Shown here piece after piece: positions 17,101-24,955 of a stretch of 64,000 nt of DNA (positions are counted from its first letter, which is position 1; each line of letters opens with the position of its first letter). Under the pieces are notes generated by a model that saw nothing but the letters and a program-made list of their open reading frames with translations, was not told the origin of the DNA and did not search any database. The position numbers and the translations under genes were made by a program. The stretch covers positions 1 through 64,000 of the forward strand of contig JAGCZA010000145.1 of NCBI GenBank assembly GCA_017960525.1. Reading direction: 5' to 3'. This stretch comes from Prevotella sp. Its GTDB lineage: Bacteria > Bacteroidota > Bacteroidia > Bacteroidales > Bacteroidaceae.

Positions 17101-17862
17101 CAGATGTACCAGCAGGCCAAGGCGGAGGCGCAGAACTCGCTCTTCGGCGGCTTCGACAGCATAGAGATTGCCACGCCGCCAATCCCGAAAACCGATGTGC
17201 GCTGGAGCGACATAGAACGGCTGAACAAGGAGCGCGACCTGGTGGGCATCTACCTCTCGGCGCATCCGCTCGACGAGTACAAGATTGTGCTCGACAACCT
17301 GTGCAATGCCAAGTGTGCGGAACTGGCCGACCGTTGTGCCGCCCTTGCCGACCGCGAGGACATCACGCTGGGTGGCATCGTCACTGGCGTACAGTCGCGT
17401 TTCAGCGCCAAGACCAACAAGCCTTGGGGCATCGTCACGCTGGAAGACTTTGAAGGTTCGGGCGAACTGGTGCTCTTTGGCGAAGACTGGCTCAACCTGA
17501 ACGGCAAGTTCATTGATGGGGCCGCCGTCTATGTCACTGGGAAGATGCAGCAGCGTTTCCGCGACAGGGAACAGAAGGAGTTCAAGGTGAGCGGCGTCGA
17601 ACTGCTCCAGACGATTAAGGAGAAGGCCATCGACCGCATCACCATCCTGATGAACACCGACAAACTGAACGAGGGCATCGTGGCCGATTTGGGCGAGATT
17701 GTCAGCGAACATCCCGGCAAGACCAAACTTTTCTTCCAGTTGCGTGACTCAACCGGCAAGCACCACGTGCTGCTGGAATCGAAGAACAGACTTGTCGACG
17801 TGAAACACCAGTTGATAGACTATATTGAGCGAAATGAGGCCCTTGACTATAAAATAAATTAA
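14134..17862 (+). CDS. dnaE: DNA polymerase III alpha subunit
   Basis: 1242 residues, within the DnaE range. The N-terminal PHP domain starts at once (FIHLHVHTYYSILDGQSS, GMAVTDHGDMFG). The polymerase region shows VGPGRGSAAGSVVAYCLGI and the catalytic aspartates in LPDIDTDFDDDGRGRVL. Later LYRPGPMEYIPSFIRRK and FNKSHAACYSWVAYQTAYLK are typical of the fingers and tau-binding regions. An OB-fold (about 1020-1110, ITLGGIVTGVQSRFSAKT) ends the protein. It is the replicative polymerase, not PolC, since no internal exonuclease domain is inserted in the PHP domain. It starts 9 nt after the BspA-like gene with no separate promoter visible, an odd partner. Confidence 0.97.
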   Translation: MEDFIHLHVHTYYSILDGQSSIKRLVDKALKDGMKGMAVTDHGDMFGIKEFHDICNDVNAKRKKEGLEPFKPIFGCEMYVSKYGPKEQKNGKQDQSGYHLIVLAKNYQGYKNLIKLVSRSWVDGYYMRPRTDRADLERYHEGLIVCSACLAGEVPRKILNGDMAGAREAIEWYRNLFGDDYYLELMRHEVKDPSIRANRETFPLQQKANKVLIELAREYGIKLVCTNDAHFVDEENAEAHDHLLCLSTGKDLDDPSRMLYSKQEWFKTRAEMNEVFSDIPEALSNTLEILDKVEVYSLDHDPIMPFFPIPESFGTEEEWRQKFSEEDLYREFTSDENGENPLPPDVADKKIAKLGGYEKIYRIKFEADYLAKLAYIGAKKRYGDPLSKEVDDRIRFELHIMKTMGFPGYFLIVQDFINSARDELDVMVGPGRGSAAGSVVAYCLGITKIDPLKYDLLFERFLNPDRISLPDIDTDFDDDGRGRVLKWVEDKYGHENCAHIITYASMATKNSIKDVARVEKLPLAESNRLCKAIPDRLPEVDGKTPKMNLTNAIKAVPELREAEASTDPVLANTIKYAKMLEGTVRGTGIHACGFIICRDPISDWVPVSTADDPDFKDTKTNCTQYDGHVIESTGLIKMDFLGLKTLSELKEACANIKQTRGIEVDLDNIPIDDPKTYELYQQGRTIGTFQFESAGMQKHLRDLKPTVFEDLIAMNALYRPGPMEYIPSFIRRKHGEEPITYDIPVMEQYLKDTYGITVYQEQVMLLSRLLANFTRGESDALRKAMGKKKKDIVDAMKPKFIEGGQKNGYDAKVLDKIWGDWEAFASYAFNKSHAACYSWVAYQTAYLKANYPAEFMAAIMTRRRDQITEITKLMDECKQMGIATLGPDVNESYLKFGVNKKGEIRFGLAAIKGMGDGAANAIIDEREKNGPYKDIFDFCQRVPSTSVNRKAYESLALSGGFDGFGIRRESFFAENVKGEVFLDTLVRYGQMYQQAKAEAQNSLFGGFDSIEIATPPIPKTDVRWSDIERLNKERDLVGIYLSAHPLDEYKIVLDNLCNAKCAELADRCAALADREDITLGGIVTGVQSRFSAKTNKPWGIVTLEDFEGSGELVLFGEDWLNLNGKFIDGAAVYVTGKMQQRFRDREQKEFKVSGVELLQTIKEKAIDRITILMNTDKLNEGIVADLGEIVSEHPGKTKLFFQLRDSTGKHHVLLESKNRLVDVKHQLIDYIERNEALDYKIN

Positions 17863-17923
17863 GGAAGGCCTCGGATGTATGGTTAAAAGGAGTTAAACTG
17901 CGGTAGTTACGTGAAAAAATGCG

Positions 17924-17931
17924 TACCTTTG
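17924..17931 (+). promoter_or_regulatory. -7 promoter box before the RNR-related gene
   Basis: TACCTTTG lies 21 bp before the ATG at 17953; no TTTG is found at the -33 distance. It starts the long plus-strand run that follows dnaE. Confidence 0.5.
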
Positions 17932-17952
17932 TAGGCTCAAAGAAAGTGTGAA

Positions 17953-18642
17953 ATGGATAAAGAGACTTACAACAATAACGAGGATGCTCTGAGCGCCATC
18001 CTGGCAGCCTATGGCGGCGAGGAGTTCTTGATGGACGAACTGCTCAAACTGGAGCAGGGAAGTGCAAATCCTGTGGACAAGGAGCAACTCAAACGGCTGG
18101 CAGGCCATCTGCGTTCTCTGGCCCCCAAGGGCGGACTTGGTTTCGCAGGATTGGCTACGGTGTGCGAGGTGCGGCCCCAGGAACTGGAGTGCGACGTGGT
18201 GCGCTTCCAGAACAACAAGGAGAAGTGGGTGGCGCTCGTTGGTCTGCTTGACGGCTATCCCTACGAGATATTCACAGGTTTGCAGGACGACGACGAAGGC
18301 ATTATGCTGCCCAAGTCGGTGACAAAGGGCAAAATAGTGAAACAGGCCAATGCCGACGGCACGAAGCGCTACGACTTCCAGTTTACGAATACACGTGGCT
18401 ACAAGATTACGGTGGAGGGGCTTTCGGAGAAGTTCAACCCCGAATACTGGAACTATGCCAAACTCATCAGCGGCGTGCTGCGCTACCGTATGCCCATCGA
18501 GCATGTCATACGTCTCGTGGCTTCGCTCCAGTTGAACGACGAGAGCATCAACACGTGGAAGAACGGCGTGGAAAGAGCCTTGAAGAAATATTTGCCTGGC
18601 AATGCTGAGACGGAGTTGAGTGATGAGTGTGATCGTGCTTGA
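17953..18642 (+). CDS. Stand-alone TSCPD-type domain protein related to the C-terminus of class II ribonucleotide reductase
   Basis: 229 residues. The region from about residue 78 (ELECDVVRFQNNKEKWVALV, KRYDFQFTNTRGYKITVEGL, FNPEYWNYAKLISGVLRYRM) closely resembles, as I remember it, the C-terminal part of B12-dependent ribonucleotide reductases of Bacteroidota. Here it is a separate protein: no catalytic barrel, no redox cysteines and no terminal CxxC zinc region. The N-terminal 75 residues (MDKETYNNNEDALSAILAAY) are also related in tone but unassigned. It may bind DNA, nucleotide or the reductase itself; function is unknown. The last 12 residues (ETELSDECDRA) are encoded by heptamer-like repeats. 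The gene overlaps folB by 20 nt. Confidence 0.65.
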   Translation: MDKETYNNNEDALSAILAAYGGEEFLMDELLKLEQGSANPVDKEQLKRLAGHLRSLAPKGGLGFAGLATVCEVRPQELECDVVRFQNNKEKWVALVGLLDGYPYEIFTGLQDDDEGIMLPKSVTKGKIVKQANADGTKRYDFQFTNTRGYKITVEGLSEKFNPEYWNYAKLISGVLRYRMPIEHVIRLVASLQLNDESINTWKNGVERALKKYLPGNAETELSDECDRA

Positions 18643-18979
18643 TGACGTGCGTCTCTATGCCTATCACGGCGTGATGGAGCAGGAGGGCAGGGTAGGAGGC
18701 TGGTTCTCGGTCTCGCTACGTGTCCATTGCGACATCTCCAAGGCGATGGAGACGGACTGTGTGGCCGATACCGTCAGTTATGCCGACCTGTTGGAGACTG
18801 TGAAGCGGGAGATGGACATTCCTTCGAAACTGCTGGAGCATGTGGCGGGTCGCATCTGTAAGTCCGTTATGAAGAATTTCCCGCAAGTGAAGAAGACGGA
18901 ACTGCGGCTGATGAAACTGAATCCCCCAATGGGAGCCGACTGTGCTGGTGCAGGCGTTGAGATGAGTATTGAGAGTTGA
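18623..18979 (+). CDS. folB: Dihydroneopterin aldolase
   Basis: 118 residues from the ATG at 18623 (MSVIVLDDVRLYAYHGVMEQ). A GTG at 18620 is an alternative start. The enzyme converts 7,8-dihydroneopterin to 6-hydroxymethyl-dihydropterin and glycolaldehyde in folate synthesis. Conserved features are LYAYHGVMEQE (substrate-binding loop with catalytic glutamate), the middle DTVSYADLLE and the end LMKLNPPMGADC, where the family usually has KPNAP-like wording. It overlaps the RNR-related gene by 20 nt and ends 3 nt before the amidase start, so it is in an operon. The folE gene for the first step of this pathway is 5.4 kb downstream in the same run. Confidence 0.92.
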   Translation: MSVIVLDDVRLYAYHGVMEQEGRVGGWFSVSLRVHCDISKAMETDCVADTVSYADLLETVKREMDIPSKLLEHVAGRICKSVMKNFPQVKKTELRLMKLNPPMGADCAGAGVEMSIES

Positions 18980-18988
18980 GCGATGAAT
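18954..18988. repeat. Heptamer-like repeat across the folB end and amidase start
   Basis: Degenerate 7-mers GCGTTGA, GATGAGT, ATTGAGA, GTTGAGC, GATGAAT contain the folB stop codon and the amidase start codon. The last few FolB residues (EMSIES) come from it. A similar weaker tract, GCTGAGA, CGGAGTT, GAGTGAT, GAGTGTG, lies at the RNR-related gene/folB junction (18604-18631). Confidence 0.45.
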
Positions 18989-20149
18989 AAGTTTGGTTGT
19001 TTCGTATTAGTGCTGTTCCTGCAAGTGGCTGTGGCTGCTGCCGGGGCGGGCTTTACGCTTGTGATTGATGCCGGGCACGGGGGAAAGGATGCAGGCGCAT
19101 TGGGGAAATACTCCAAGGAGAAAACCATCAACCTGAATGTGGCCCTGGCATTCGGTCGCTATGTGGAGCAGAACTGCCCCGATGTGAAGGTCATCTACAC
19201 GCGCAAGACCGATGTGTTCATTCCCCTTCACGAGCGGGCAGCCATTGCCAATCGCAACAAAGCCGATGTCTTTGTGAGCATTCACACTAACTCTGTAGCC
19301 AGCAAGAAACCCATAGCGGGGCTGGAAACATATACGATGGGTATGCGCCGCAGCGACGAGAAACTGAGCGCGGCTATGCGCGAAAACGATGTCATCCTCA
19401 TCGAGAAAGATTACAAGCAGCACTATGCCGGCTTCGACCCGCGCTCGCCTGAAAGTTATATCATCTTTGAGATGATTAACGACGCCAATATGCTGGAGAG
19501 CGTGGAACTGGCAAAGAGCATCCAGAAGAATGTGTGCCGTACCGCCCGCAGACCTGACAAGGGCGTCAAGCAGGATGCCTTCCTCGTGTTGCGAGAGACG
19601 TCGATGCCTGCTTGTCTGGTGGAGTTGGGCTACATCACCACTCCTGCGGAAGAGGCTTATCTGAACGACAAGAAGAACATCGATGCCTTAGGCAAGGGCA
19701 TCTATCAGGCTTTTGTCGAATACAAAGCCAAGAGAACGGGAGGCAAGGCTCCTTCGCCAACCCCCTCCAAGAAGGAATCTGTTGAGCCGGCTCAGGAGAA
19801 AACGGACACAACAGCACAGAAACCTGATACGACTCAGAAAGAAACCAGTCCTGAGCCAAAGAAAGACGTCAGCAGCGAGGCCCCCGTGTTCAAAGTGCAA
19901 CTTCTGGCCAGCGACCATCAGTTGAAGTCGGGCGACCGTCAACTGAAGGGGCTGAAGGACGTGGATTTCTATAAAGAGGGAAAGATTTGGAAATACACCG
20001 TGGGTGCGAGTACCGACTATCAGCAAATACGCACCTTGCGTAAAGAAGTGGCCGAAAAGTTCCCGCAGGCTTTCATCATCGCCTTCAAGAACGGCGAGAA
20101 GATGGACACCCAAGCGGCCATACAGGAATACAAGAACAATAAGAAATAA
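18983..20149 (+). CDS. N-acetylmuramoyl-L-alanine amidase (Amidase_3) with SPOR-like C-terminus
   Basis: 388 residues. After a signal peptide (1-20, MNKFGCFVLVLFLQVAVAAA) the zinc amidase domain (about 24-245) shows LVIDAGHGGKDAGALG with the zinc histidine, then the KTINLNVALAFG helix with a glutamate nearby, VFVSIHTNS with the second histidine, and CLVELGYITTPAEE with the catalytic glutamate. It cleaves the amide bond between muramic acid and the stem peptide. A proline/threonine-rich linker (about 250-300) leads to a C-terminal region (about 305-388, FKVQLLASDHQLK) with the look of a SPOR domain, which binds denuded glycan at septa. It lies 3 nt after folB and 9 nt before the MCE protein gene. 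Confidence 0.93.
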   Translation: MNKFGCFVLVLFLQVAVAAAGAGFTLVIDAGHGGKDAGALGKYSKEKTINLNVALAFGRYVEQNCPDVKVIYTRKTDVFIPLHERAAIANRNKADVFVSIHTNSVASKKPIAGLETYTMGMRRSDEKLSAAMRENDVILIEKDYKQHYAGFDPRSPESYIIFEMINDANMLESVELAKSIQKNVCRTARRPDKGVKQDAFLVLRETSMPACLVELGYITTPAEEAYLNDKKNIDALGKGIYQAFVEYKAKRTGGKAPSPTPSKKESVEPAQEKTDTTAQKPDTTQKETSPEPKKDVSSEAPVFKVQLLASDHQLKSGDRQLKGLKDVDFYKEGKIWKYTVGASTDYQQIRTLRKEVAEKFPQAFIIAFKNGEKMDTQAAIQEYKNNKK

Positions 20150-20158
20150 ATACTTGAT

Positions 20159-21061
20159 ATGAAGTGGTTTACAAAAGAAGTTAAGATTGCGTTGGTGGCC
20201 ATTGCCGGCATCGTCATTCTGTTTTTCGGTATGCAGTTTCTGAAAGGGCTTACCTTGTTCTCCTCCAGCAACAGTTACTACGCCCTCTTCGATAATGTGA
20301 GCGGGCTGTCGTCGTCAAGTCCCGTCTATGCAAATGGCTTCAAAGTGGGCGTTGTCGAGGGCATTGACTATGATTATGCCCACCCCGATCATATTGTTGC
20401 CGTGATTGGCCTCGACAACCAACTGAGAGTGCCGAAGGGCACACGTGCTGAAATATCAAGTGACCTGCTGGGCAACGTGAAACTGGAACTGAAGTTCGGC
20501 CCTGATATGGCTGATATTCTGTCAAAGGGTGACACCATCGCAGGCGGAATGGAGTCTGGGCTGATGGGCAAGGCTGCGGGTATGGTTCCACAGATTGAAC
20601 AAATGCTGCCTAAACTCGACTCCATACTCGCTTCTGTGAATGCTCTGCTGGCCGATCCTGCCATCAAGAGTTCAATGGGAAACATTGACCAAGTAACGGC
20701 CAATCTGACCACCACCACCGCCCAGTTGAACCAACTCACAGCAGCGCTCAACAAACAGGTACCGCAAATGATGGACAAGGCCGATGGCGTGCTGGCCAAC
20801 ACGGAAAGTCTGACGCATAAACTAAATGACATTGACGTGGCTGCCACTATGCAGAAGGTGGACAACACGATGGCCAACATTGAGAAGACCACGGCCACGC
20901 TCAACAGCAAAGAGGGCACATTGGGGCTGCTGATGCGCGACCCGGCACTCTACCAGAATCTCAACGGGACAATGCGCAGCGCCGACTCGCTGCTCATCGA
21001 CCTCAGGCAGCATCCCAAGCGTTACGTCCATTTTTCGCTCTTCGGCAAGAAGGCAAAGTGA
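20159..21061 (+). CDS. MCE-domain (MlaD-like) lipid-transport protein
   Basis: 300 residues. One N-terminal membrane anchor (about 9-28, IALVAIAGIVILFFGMQFLK) is followed by an MCE domain (about 38-115, YYALFDNVSGLSSSSPVYAN and GFKVGVVEGIDY) and a long helical C-terminal region with repeated LTTTTAQLNQLTAALNKQ-like heptads. Such proteins form hexameric rings that shuttle phospholipids across the periplasm with an ABC permease and ATPase. Those partner genes (mlaE, mlaF) are not in the window. It directly follows the amidase gene. Confidence 0.88.
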   Translation: MKWFTKEVKIALVAIAGIVILFFGMQFLKGLTLFSSSNSYYALFDNVSGLSSSSPVYANGFKVGVVEGIDYDYAHPDHIVAVIGLDNQLRVPKGTRAEISSDLLGNVKLELKFGPDMADILSKGDTIAGGMESGLMGKAAGMVPQIEQMLPKLDSILASVNALLADPAIKSSMGNIDQVTANLTTTTAQLNQLTAALNKQVPQMMDKADGVLANTESLTHKLNDIDVAATMQKVDNTMANIEKTTATLNSKEGTLGLLMRDPALYQNLNGTMRSADSLLIDLRQHPKRYVHFSLFGKKAK

Positions 21062-21101
21062 TTTTTTTCACCCTTTGCTTTTCTCTTCGGTCTTTTTTTT
21101 G

Positions 21102-21109
21102 TACCTTTG
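21102..21109 (+). promoter_or_regulatory. -7 promoter box almost touching the DUF1599 start codon
   Basis: TACCTTTG lies only 9 bp before the ATG at 21119, so with the usual 6-8 bp to the transcript start the message would begin about 0-4 nt before the start codon. A TTTG at 21074-21077 is 24 bp upstream, longer than the usual 19-21. Confidence 0.5.
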
Positions 21110-21118
21110 CACCCTGTT

Positions 21119-21658
21119 ATGGATAGATTTGAAAGAACAAACGCTCAATTTGAGGCAGCACTAGCCGAATGTCGCAGCATTTTCAGTAGCAAACTGCACG
21201 ACTACAGGGCTTCTTGGCGCATCCTGAGACCCTCGTCGCTTACAGACCAACTCTTCATCAAGGCCAAGCGCATCAGGCAGTTGGAACTCACTGGAGAAAC
21301 ACTTGTGGGCGAAGGCATCAGACCCGAATTTGTTGCTTTGGTGAACTATGGCATAGTGGGCCTTATTCAGTTGGAGCGTGGATTTGTCGATACGGTGGAC
21401 ATTTCGGCTGAAGAAGCCCTGCAACTCTACGACCACTATGCCCACGAGGCGCTTGAACTGATGAAACGCAAGAACCATGACTACAACGAGGCATGGCGGG
21501 ATATGCGGGTGAGCAGTTATACAGACCTCATACTGACCAAGATAGAACGTATAAAGGAAATAGAAAACCTGGGAGGGGCCACGCTCGTCAGCGAAGGCAT
21601 CGATGCAAACCTGATGGACATCATCAACTATTCGGTGTTTGGCCTCATTAAGTTATGA
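21119..21658 (+). CDS. DUF1599 protein with two tandem copies of the domain
   Basis: 179 residues from the ATG at 21119 (MDRFERTNAQFEAALAECRS). An upstream TTG at 21107 lies within the promoter box and is rejected. The protein is a duplication: HDYRASWRILRPSSLTDQLF in the first half and HDYNEAWRDMRVSSYTDLIL in the second align, followed by similar RIRQLE/RIKEIE and NYGIVGLIQL/NYSVFGLIKL segments. DUF1599 is listed as a nucleotide-modification-associated domain; its biochemical role is not known to me. The stop overlaps the start of the next gene by 4 nt. Confidence 0.8.
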   Translation: MDRFERTNAQFEAALAECRSIFSSKLHDYRASWRILRPSSLTDQLFIKAKRIRQLELTGETLVGEGIRPEFVALVNYGIVGLIQLERGFVDTVDISAEEALQLYDHYAHEALELMKRKNHDYNEAWRDMRVSSYTDLILTKIERIKEIENLGGATLVSEGIDANLMDIINYSVFGLIKL

Positions 21659-22944
21659 AGAAAGTCGCTGTCAATCTTTGCCGCTTGTTGCTGGCTGCGG
21701 TGTTCATCCTTTCGGGGTTTGTGAAGGCCGTGGACCCCAGGGGCACGCAGTACAAGATAGAAGATTATGCACAGGCGCTGGGAATTGGCGACTTGCTGCC
21801 TTCTGTGGCGGCCTTGGCGATGTCGGTAGCACTTTCGGCTATAGAGTTTTGTCTCGGTATTTTCCTGCTCTTTGCCATTCGTCGGAGAACGACATCGCGG
21901 TTGGTCCTGTTATTACTGATTGTGATGACTCCCCTGACTTTATGGTTGGCACTAGCCAATCCTATCAGCGATTGTGGCTGTTTTGGCGATGCTTTGGTGC
22001 TAACTAACTGGCAGACGTTTTTCAAAAATGTATTGTTACTCCTGGCTGCCATTGTCGTGGCGTGGTGGCCGATGGAGATGTTCCGCTTTGTAAGTCGGTC
22101 AAACCAGTGGATTGTCATCAATTACTCTACTTTGTTCATATTGGCAATCGCGGCCTGGAGTATCTACGATTTGCCGCAGTTCGACTTCCGCCCTTATCAC
22201 ATTGGAGCCAATATTCCGAAAGGGATGGAGATTCCGGAGGGAGCAGAGCAGCCGCAGTTTGAAACCACTTTCATCCTGGAGAAAGACGGTCGAAAGCAGG
22301 AGTTTACGCTTGACAACTATCCTGACTCCACTTGGAGTTTTGTCGATTCCAAGACTACGCTAATACGCCAAGGTTATGTGCCACCCATACACGACTTCAG
22401 CATCATTTCTCCTGAAGAGGGTGACATTACCAACGACGTGCTGGCCAATAGCGGCTACACCATGCTACTCATTTCCCCGCATCTGGAGCAGGCAGACGAC
22501 TCACGCCTTGACCTCATCAATGAACTTTATGAGTACGCCCAGCAGCATCGCTATCCTTTCTACTGCCTGACGGCAAGCACAGAGTCTTCTATCGGCCATT
22601 GGAGAGAGATAACAGGAGCCGAATACCCTTTCTGCCATACCGACGAAATCACTTTGAAGACCGTCATTAGAAGCAATCCTGGTTTGCTGTTGCTGCATAA
22701 TGGTACTGTCATTGGCAAATGGAGCCATAACCGTCTGCCCGTTATTGACGAAGAGCAGTGGGCGCTTCCATTGGAAAAATTGACAATCGGGCAGATGCCG
22801 CAAGACTCTACGCCTGGCAAGATTCTGAAGTTGCTGCTATGGTTTGTGCTCCCCTTGGTCATACTGACCGTAGCCGACCGTCTTTGGATGTGGACCAGAT
22901 GGGTGCGCCGCAAAGCCCCAAAAGAAATTAAGTCACAAGAATAA
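21655..22944 (+). CDS. DoxX/MauE-like membrane protein with C-terminal thioredoxin-like region (BT_3928 type)
   Basis: 429 residues. The first 150 residues form four transmembrane helices of the DoxX/MauE kind with the cysteine motif ISDCGCFGDAL in a loop (about 102-112), suggesting thiol redox exchange across the inner membrane. A fifth helix (about 160-177) leads to a periplasmic domain of about 200 residues (DFSIISPEEGDITNDVLANS, YPFYCLTAS) resembling a thioredoxin fold without a CxxC pair, and a last helix (about 385-410). This layout is common in Bacteroidota and usually of unknown substrate. It overlaps DUF1599 by 4 nt and precedes tpiA by 29 nt. Confidence 0.75.
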   Translation: MKKVAVNLCRLLLAAVFILSGFVKAVDPRGTQYKIEDYAQALGIGDLLPSVAALAMSVALSAIEFCLGIFLLFAIRRRTTSRLVLLLLIVMTPLTLWLALANPISDCGCFGDALVLTNWQTFFKNVLLLLAAIVVAWWPMEMFRFVSRSNQWIVINYSTLFILAIAAWSIYDLPQFDFRPYHIGANIPKGMEIPEGAEQPQFETTFILEKDGRKQEFTLDNYPDSTWSFVDSKTTLIRQGYVPPIHDFSIISPEEGDITNDVLANSGYTMLLISPHLEQADDSRLDLINELYEYAQQHRYPFYCLTASTESSIGHWREITGAEYPFCHTDEITLKTVIRSNPGLLLLHNGTVIGKWSHNRLPVIDEEQWALPLEKLTIGQMPQDSTPGKILKLLLWFVLPLVILTVADRLWMWTRWVRRKAPKEIKSQE

Positions 22945-22973
22945 CATTAACCCCAAAATAAAACTAAAAGATT

Positions 22974-23735
22974 ATGAGAAAGAAAATTGTTGCAGGAAAC
23001 TGGAAGATGAACATGAATCTCCAGGATGGTATCGCTCTGGCAAAAGAGCTTAACGAAACACTCAAGGCCGACAAGCCCAATTGCGGAGTGGTCATTTGCA
23101 CCCCATTCATCCACTTGGCCTCCATTGCACAGTTCCTCGACCAGGACATTATCGGCCTGGGAGCAGAAAACTGCGCTGACAAGGACAAAGGTGCTTTCAC
23201 TGGTGAGGTGAGCGCTGAAATGGTGAAGAGCACTGGTGCACAGTACGTGATTCTGGGCCATTCAGAGCGTCGTGAGTACTACAAGGAGACGCCCGAAATC
23301 CTGAAGGAGAAAGTGCTTCTGGCTCAGAAGCAGGGCTTGAAGGTTATCTTCTGCATTGGCGAGAGCCTGGCAGAGCGCGAGGCCGGCAAGCAGAATGAAG
23401 TTGTGAAGGCCGAGTTGGAAGGCAGCGTATTCAATCTCTCGGAAGAGGACTTCCGTAAGATTGTCATCGCCTACGAACCCATCTGGGCTATCGGTACCGG
23501 CAAGACTGCCACTGCAGAGCAGGCAGAGGAAATTCACGCCTACATCCGCAGCATCATTGCCGAGAAGTATGGACAGGCCGTAGCCGACGACACTACCATT
23601 CTCTATGGCGGATCGTGCAAGGCCAGCAACGCCCCCGAATTGTTCGCCAAACCCGACATCGACGGTGGCTTGATTGGCGGTGCTTCGCTGAAGGCAGCCG
23701 ACTTCAAGGGTATCATCGACGCATTTGCCAAATGA
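22974..23735 (+). CDS. tpiA: Triosephosphate isomerase
   Basis: 253 residues, the usual length. It interconverts dihydroxyacetone phosphate and glyceraldehyde 3-phosphate. The N-terminal [12 protein letters not shown] carries the substrate asparagine and lysine, [15 protein letters not shown] carries the catalytic histidine, [20 protein letters not shown] carries the catalytic glutamate and loop 6, and [15 protein letters not shown] and [15 protein letters not shown] form the phosphate-binding end. The stop overlaps the SPOR protein start by 4 nt (ATGA). Confidence 0.97.
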   Translation: MRKKIVAGNWKMNMNLQDGIALAKELNETLKADKPNCGVVICTPFIHLASIAQFLDQDIIGLGAENCADKDKGAFTGEVSAEMVKSTGAQYVILGHSERREYYKETPEILKEKVLLAQKQGLKVIFCIGESLAEREAGKQNEVVKAELEGSVFNLSEEDFRKIVIAYEPIWAIGTGKTATAEQAEEIHAYIRSIIAEKYGQAVADDTTILYGGSCKASNAPELFAKPDIDGGLIGGASLKAADFKGIIDAFAK

Positions 23736-24346
23736 AAACATTTGCTATTCTGCTGGCTTGTTTCTTGCCGGCAGTAACTACTGACGCACAGACCTTCACC
23801 CAGCGTGTGCAGCAGCATACGGTGAGTGAAGGTACTGTGACCATACATCACGACAAAGCCATCGATGACTTGGTGAACGGCCCGGCAGAAATGCCAGTTC
23901 AGAAAAAGTCTGCCTCAACTGAAAAAACAGTAAAAACAGCAAAGCCTGCCACACCCGTCAAAAAGGTAGAAAAGCAGGAAGACAAATCGCAGACAGCAAA
24001 GCCTGTTCCTGTCACACCACAGGAGGAACAAGAACTGAAGACCAGCGTTGACACTACTACCACCAACACGTTGCGTCGTGCCTACAAAACCACGGGGTAT
24101 CGCGTTCAGGCCTTTGCAGGAGGCAATACTCGCCGCGACCGCCAAAAAGCCGAACAGACAGGCAACTCCCTCCGCCAGCTCTTCCCAGGCGAGGAGGTGT
24201 ATGTGCACTTCTACTCTCCCCGCTGGATTTGCCGTATGGGCAACTACCGCACCTATCAGGAAGCCCGCGAGAAAATGTTGGAGGTGAGGAAGATGGGCTA
24301 TGAGTCGGCCACGGTGGTAAAAGGGAAAATCACAGTAACACGATAA
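23732..24346 (+). CDS. Secreted SPOR-domain protein
   Basis: 204 residues from the ATG overlapping the tpiA stop. A signal peptide (1-19, [19 protein letters not shown]) is followed by a low-complexity Lys/Thr/Val/Pro linker (about 55-110) and a C-terminal SPOR domain (about 122-204: [20 protein letters not shown], then [20 protein letters not shown]). SPOR domains bind glycan strands lacking stem peptides, which ties this protein to division or wall turnover and to the SPOR-bearing amidase 4 kb upstream. It shares a transcript with tpiA and folE (7 nt gap). Confidence 0.85.
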   Translation: MKTFAILLACFLPAVTTDAQTFTQRVQQHTVSEGTVTIHHDKAIDDLVNGPAEMPVQKKSASTEKTVKTAKPATPVKKVEKQEDKSQTAKPVPVTPQEEQELKTSVDTTTTNTLRRAYKTTGYRVQAFAGGNTRRDRQKAEQTGNSLRQLFPGEEVYVHFYSPRWICRMGNYRTYQEAREKMLEVRKMGYESATVVKGKITVTR

Positions 24347-24353
24347 GATTGTC

Positions 24354-24932
24354 ATGACTGAAAATGCTGAGTACAGGGAAGGGCTCGATGAGTTATCCGC
24401 CCACTACAAGAGAGTGATTGAACTGCTTGGAGAGGATGCAGACAGGGAGGGATTGTTGAAGACACCTATGCGTGTGGCCAAGGCTATGCAAGTACTCACC
24501 AGAGGCTATGCTATGGATGCACACAAAGTGCTCACCGATGCCCTTTTCAGGGAGGATTATAGCCAGATGGTCATTGTCAAGGACATTGACTTTTTTTCCC
24601 TCTGCGAACACCACATGCTGCCTTTCTATGGTAAGGTGCACGTGGCCTATATTCCTAACGGCTACATTACGGGGCTCTCGAAGATAGCCCGTGTGGTGGA
24701 CATCTTCAGCCACCGGCTTCAAGTGCAGGAGCGCATGACCTTGCAAATACGTCAGTGCATCGAAGATACCCTGAAGCCCTTGGGTGTGATGGTAGTGGTT
24801 GAAGCCAAGCACATGTGTATGCAGATGCGTGGTGTGGAGAAGCAAAACTCTATAACGACTACCAGCGAATTTAGTGGTGCTTTCAACCAGGCCAAGACCC
24901 GTCAGGAGTTTATGAACCTTATTTCGCATTAA
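24354..24932 (+). CDS. folE: GTP cyclohydrolase I
   Basis: 192 residues. It converts GTP to dihydroneopterin triphosphate, the first step of folate/pterin synthesis. Zinc and active-site residues are visible in [20 protein letters not shown] (cysteine and two histidines), the [18 protein letters not shown] segment is intact, and [20 protein letters not shown] holds the second zinc cysteine. With folB upstream it gives two steps of the same pathway in one plus-strand run. Confidence 0.96.
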   Translation: MTENAEYREGLDELSAHYKRVIELLGEDADREGLLKTPMRVAKAMQVLTRGYAMDAHKVLTDALFREDYSQMVIVKDIDFFSLCEHHMLPFYGKVHVAYIPNGYITGLSKIARVVDIFSHRLQVQERMTLQIRQCIEDTLKPLGVMVVVEAKHMCMQMRGVEKQNSITTTSEFSGAFNQAKTRQEFMNLISH

Positions 24933-24955
24933 ACAAGTAAAATCTGATTAATTCT

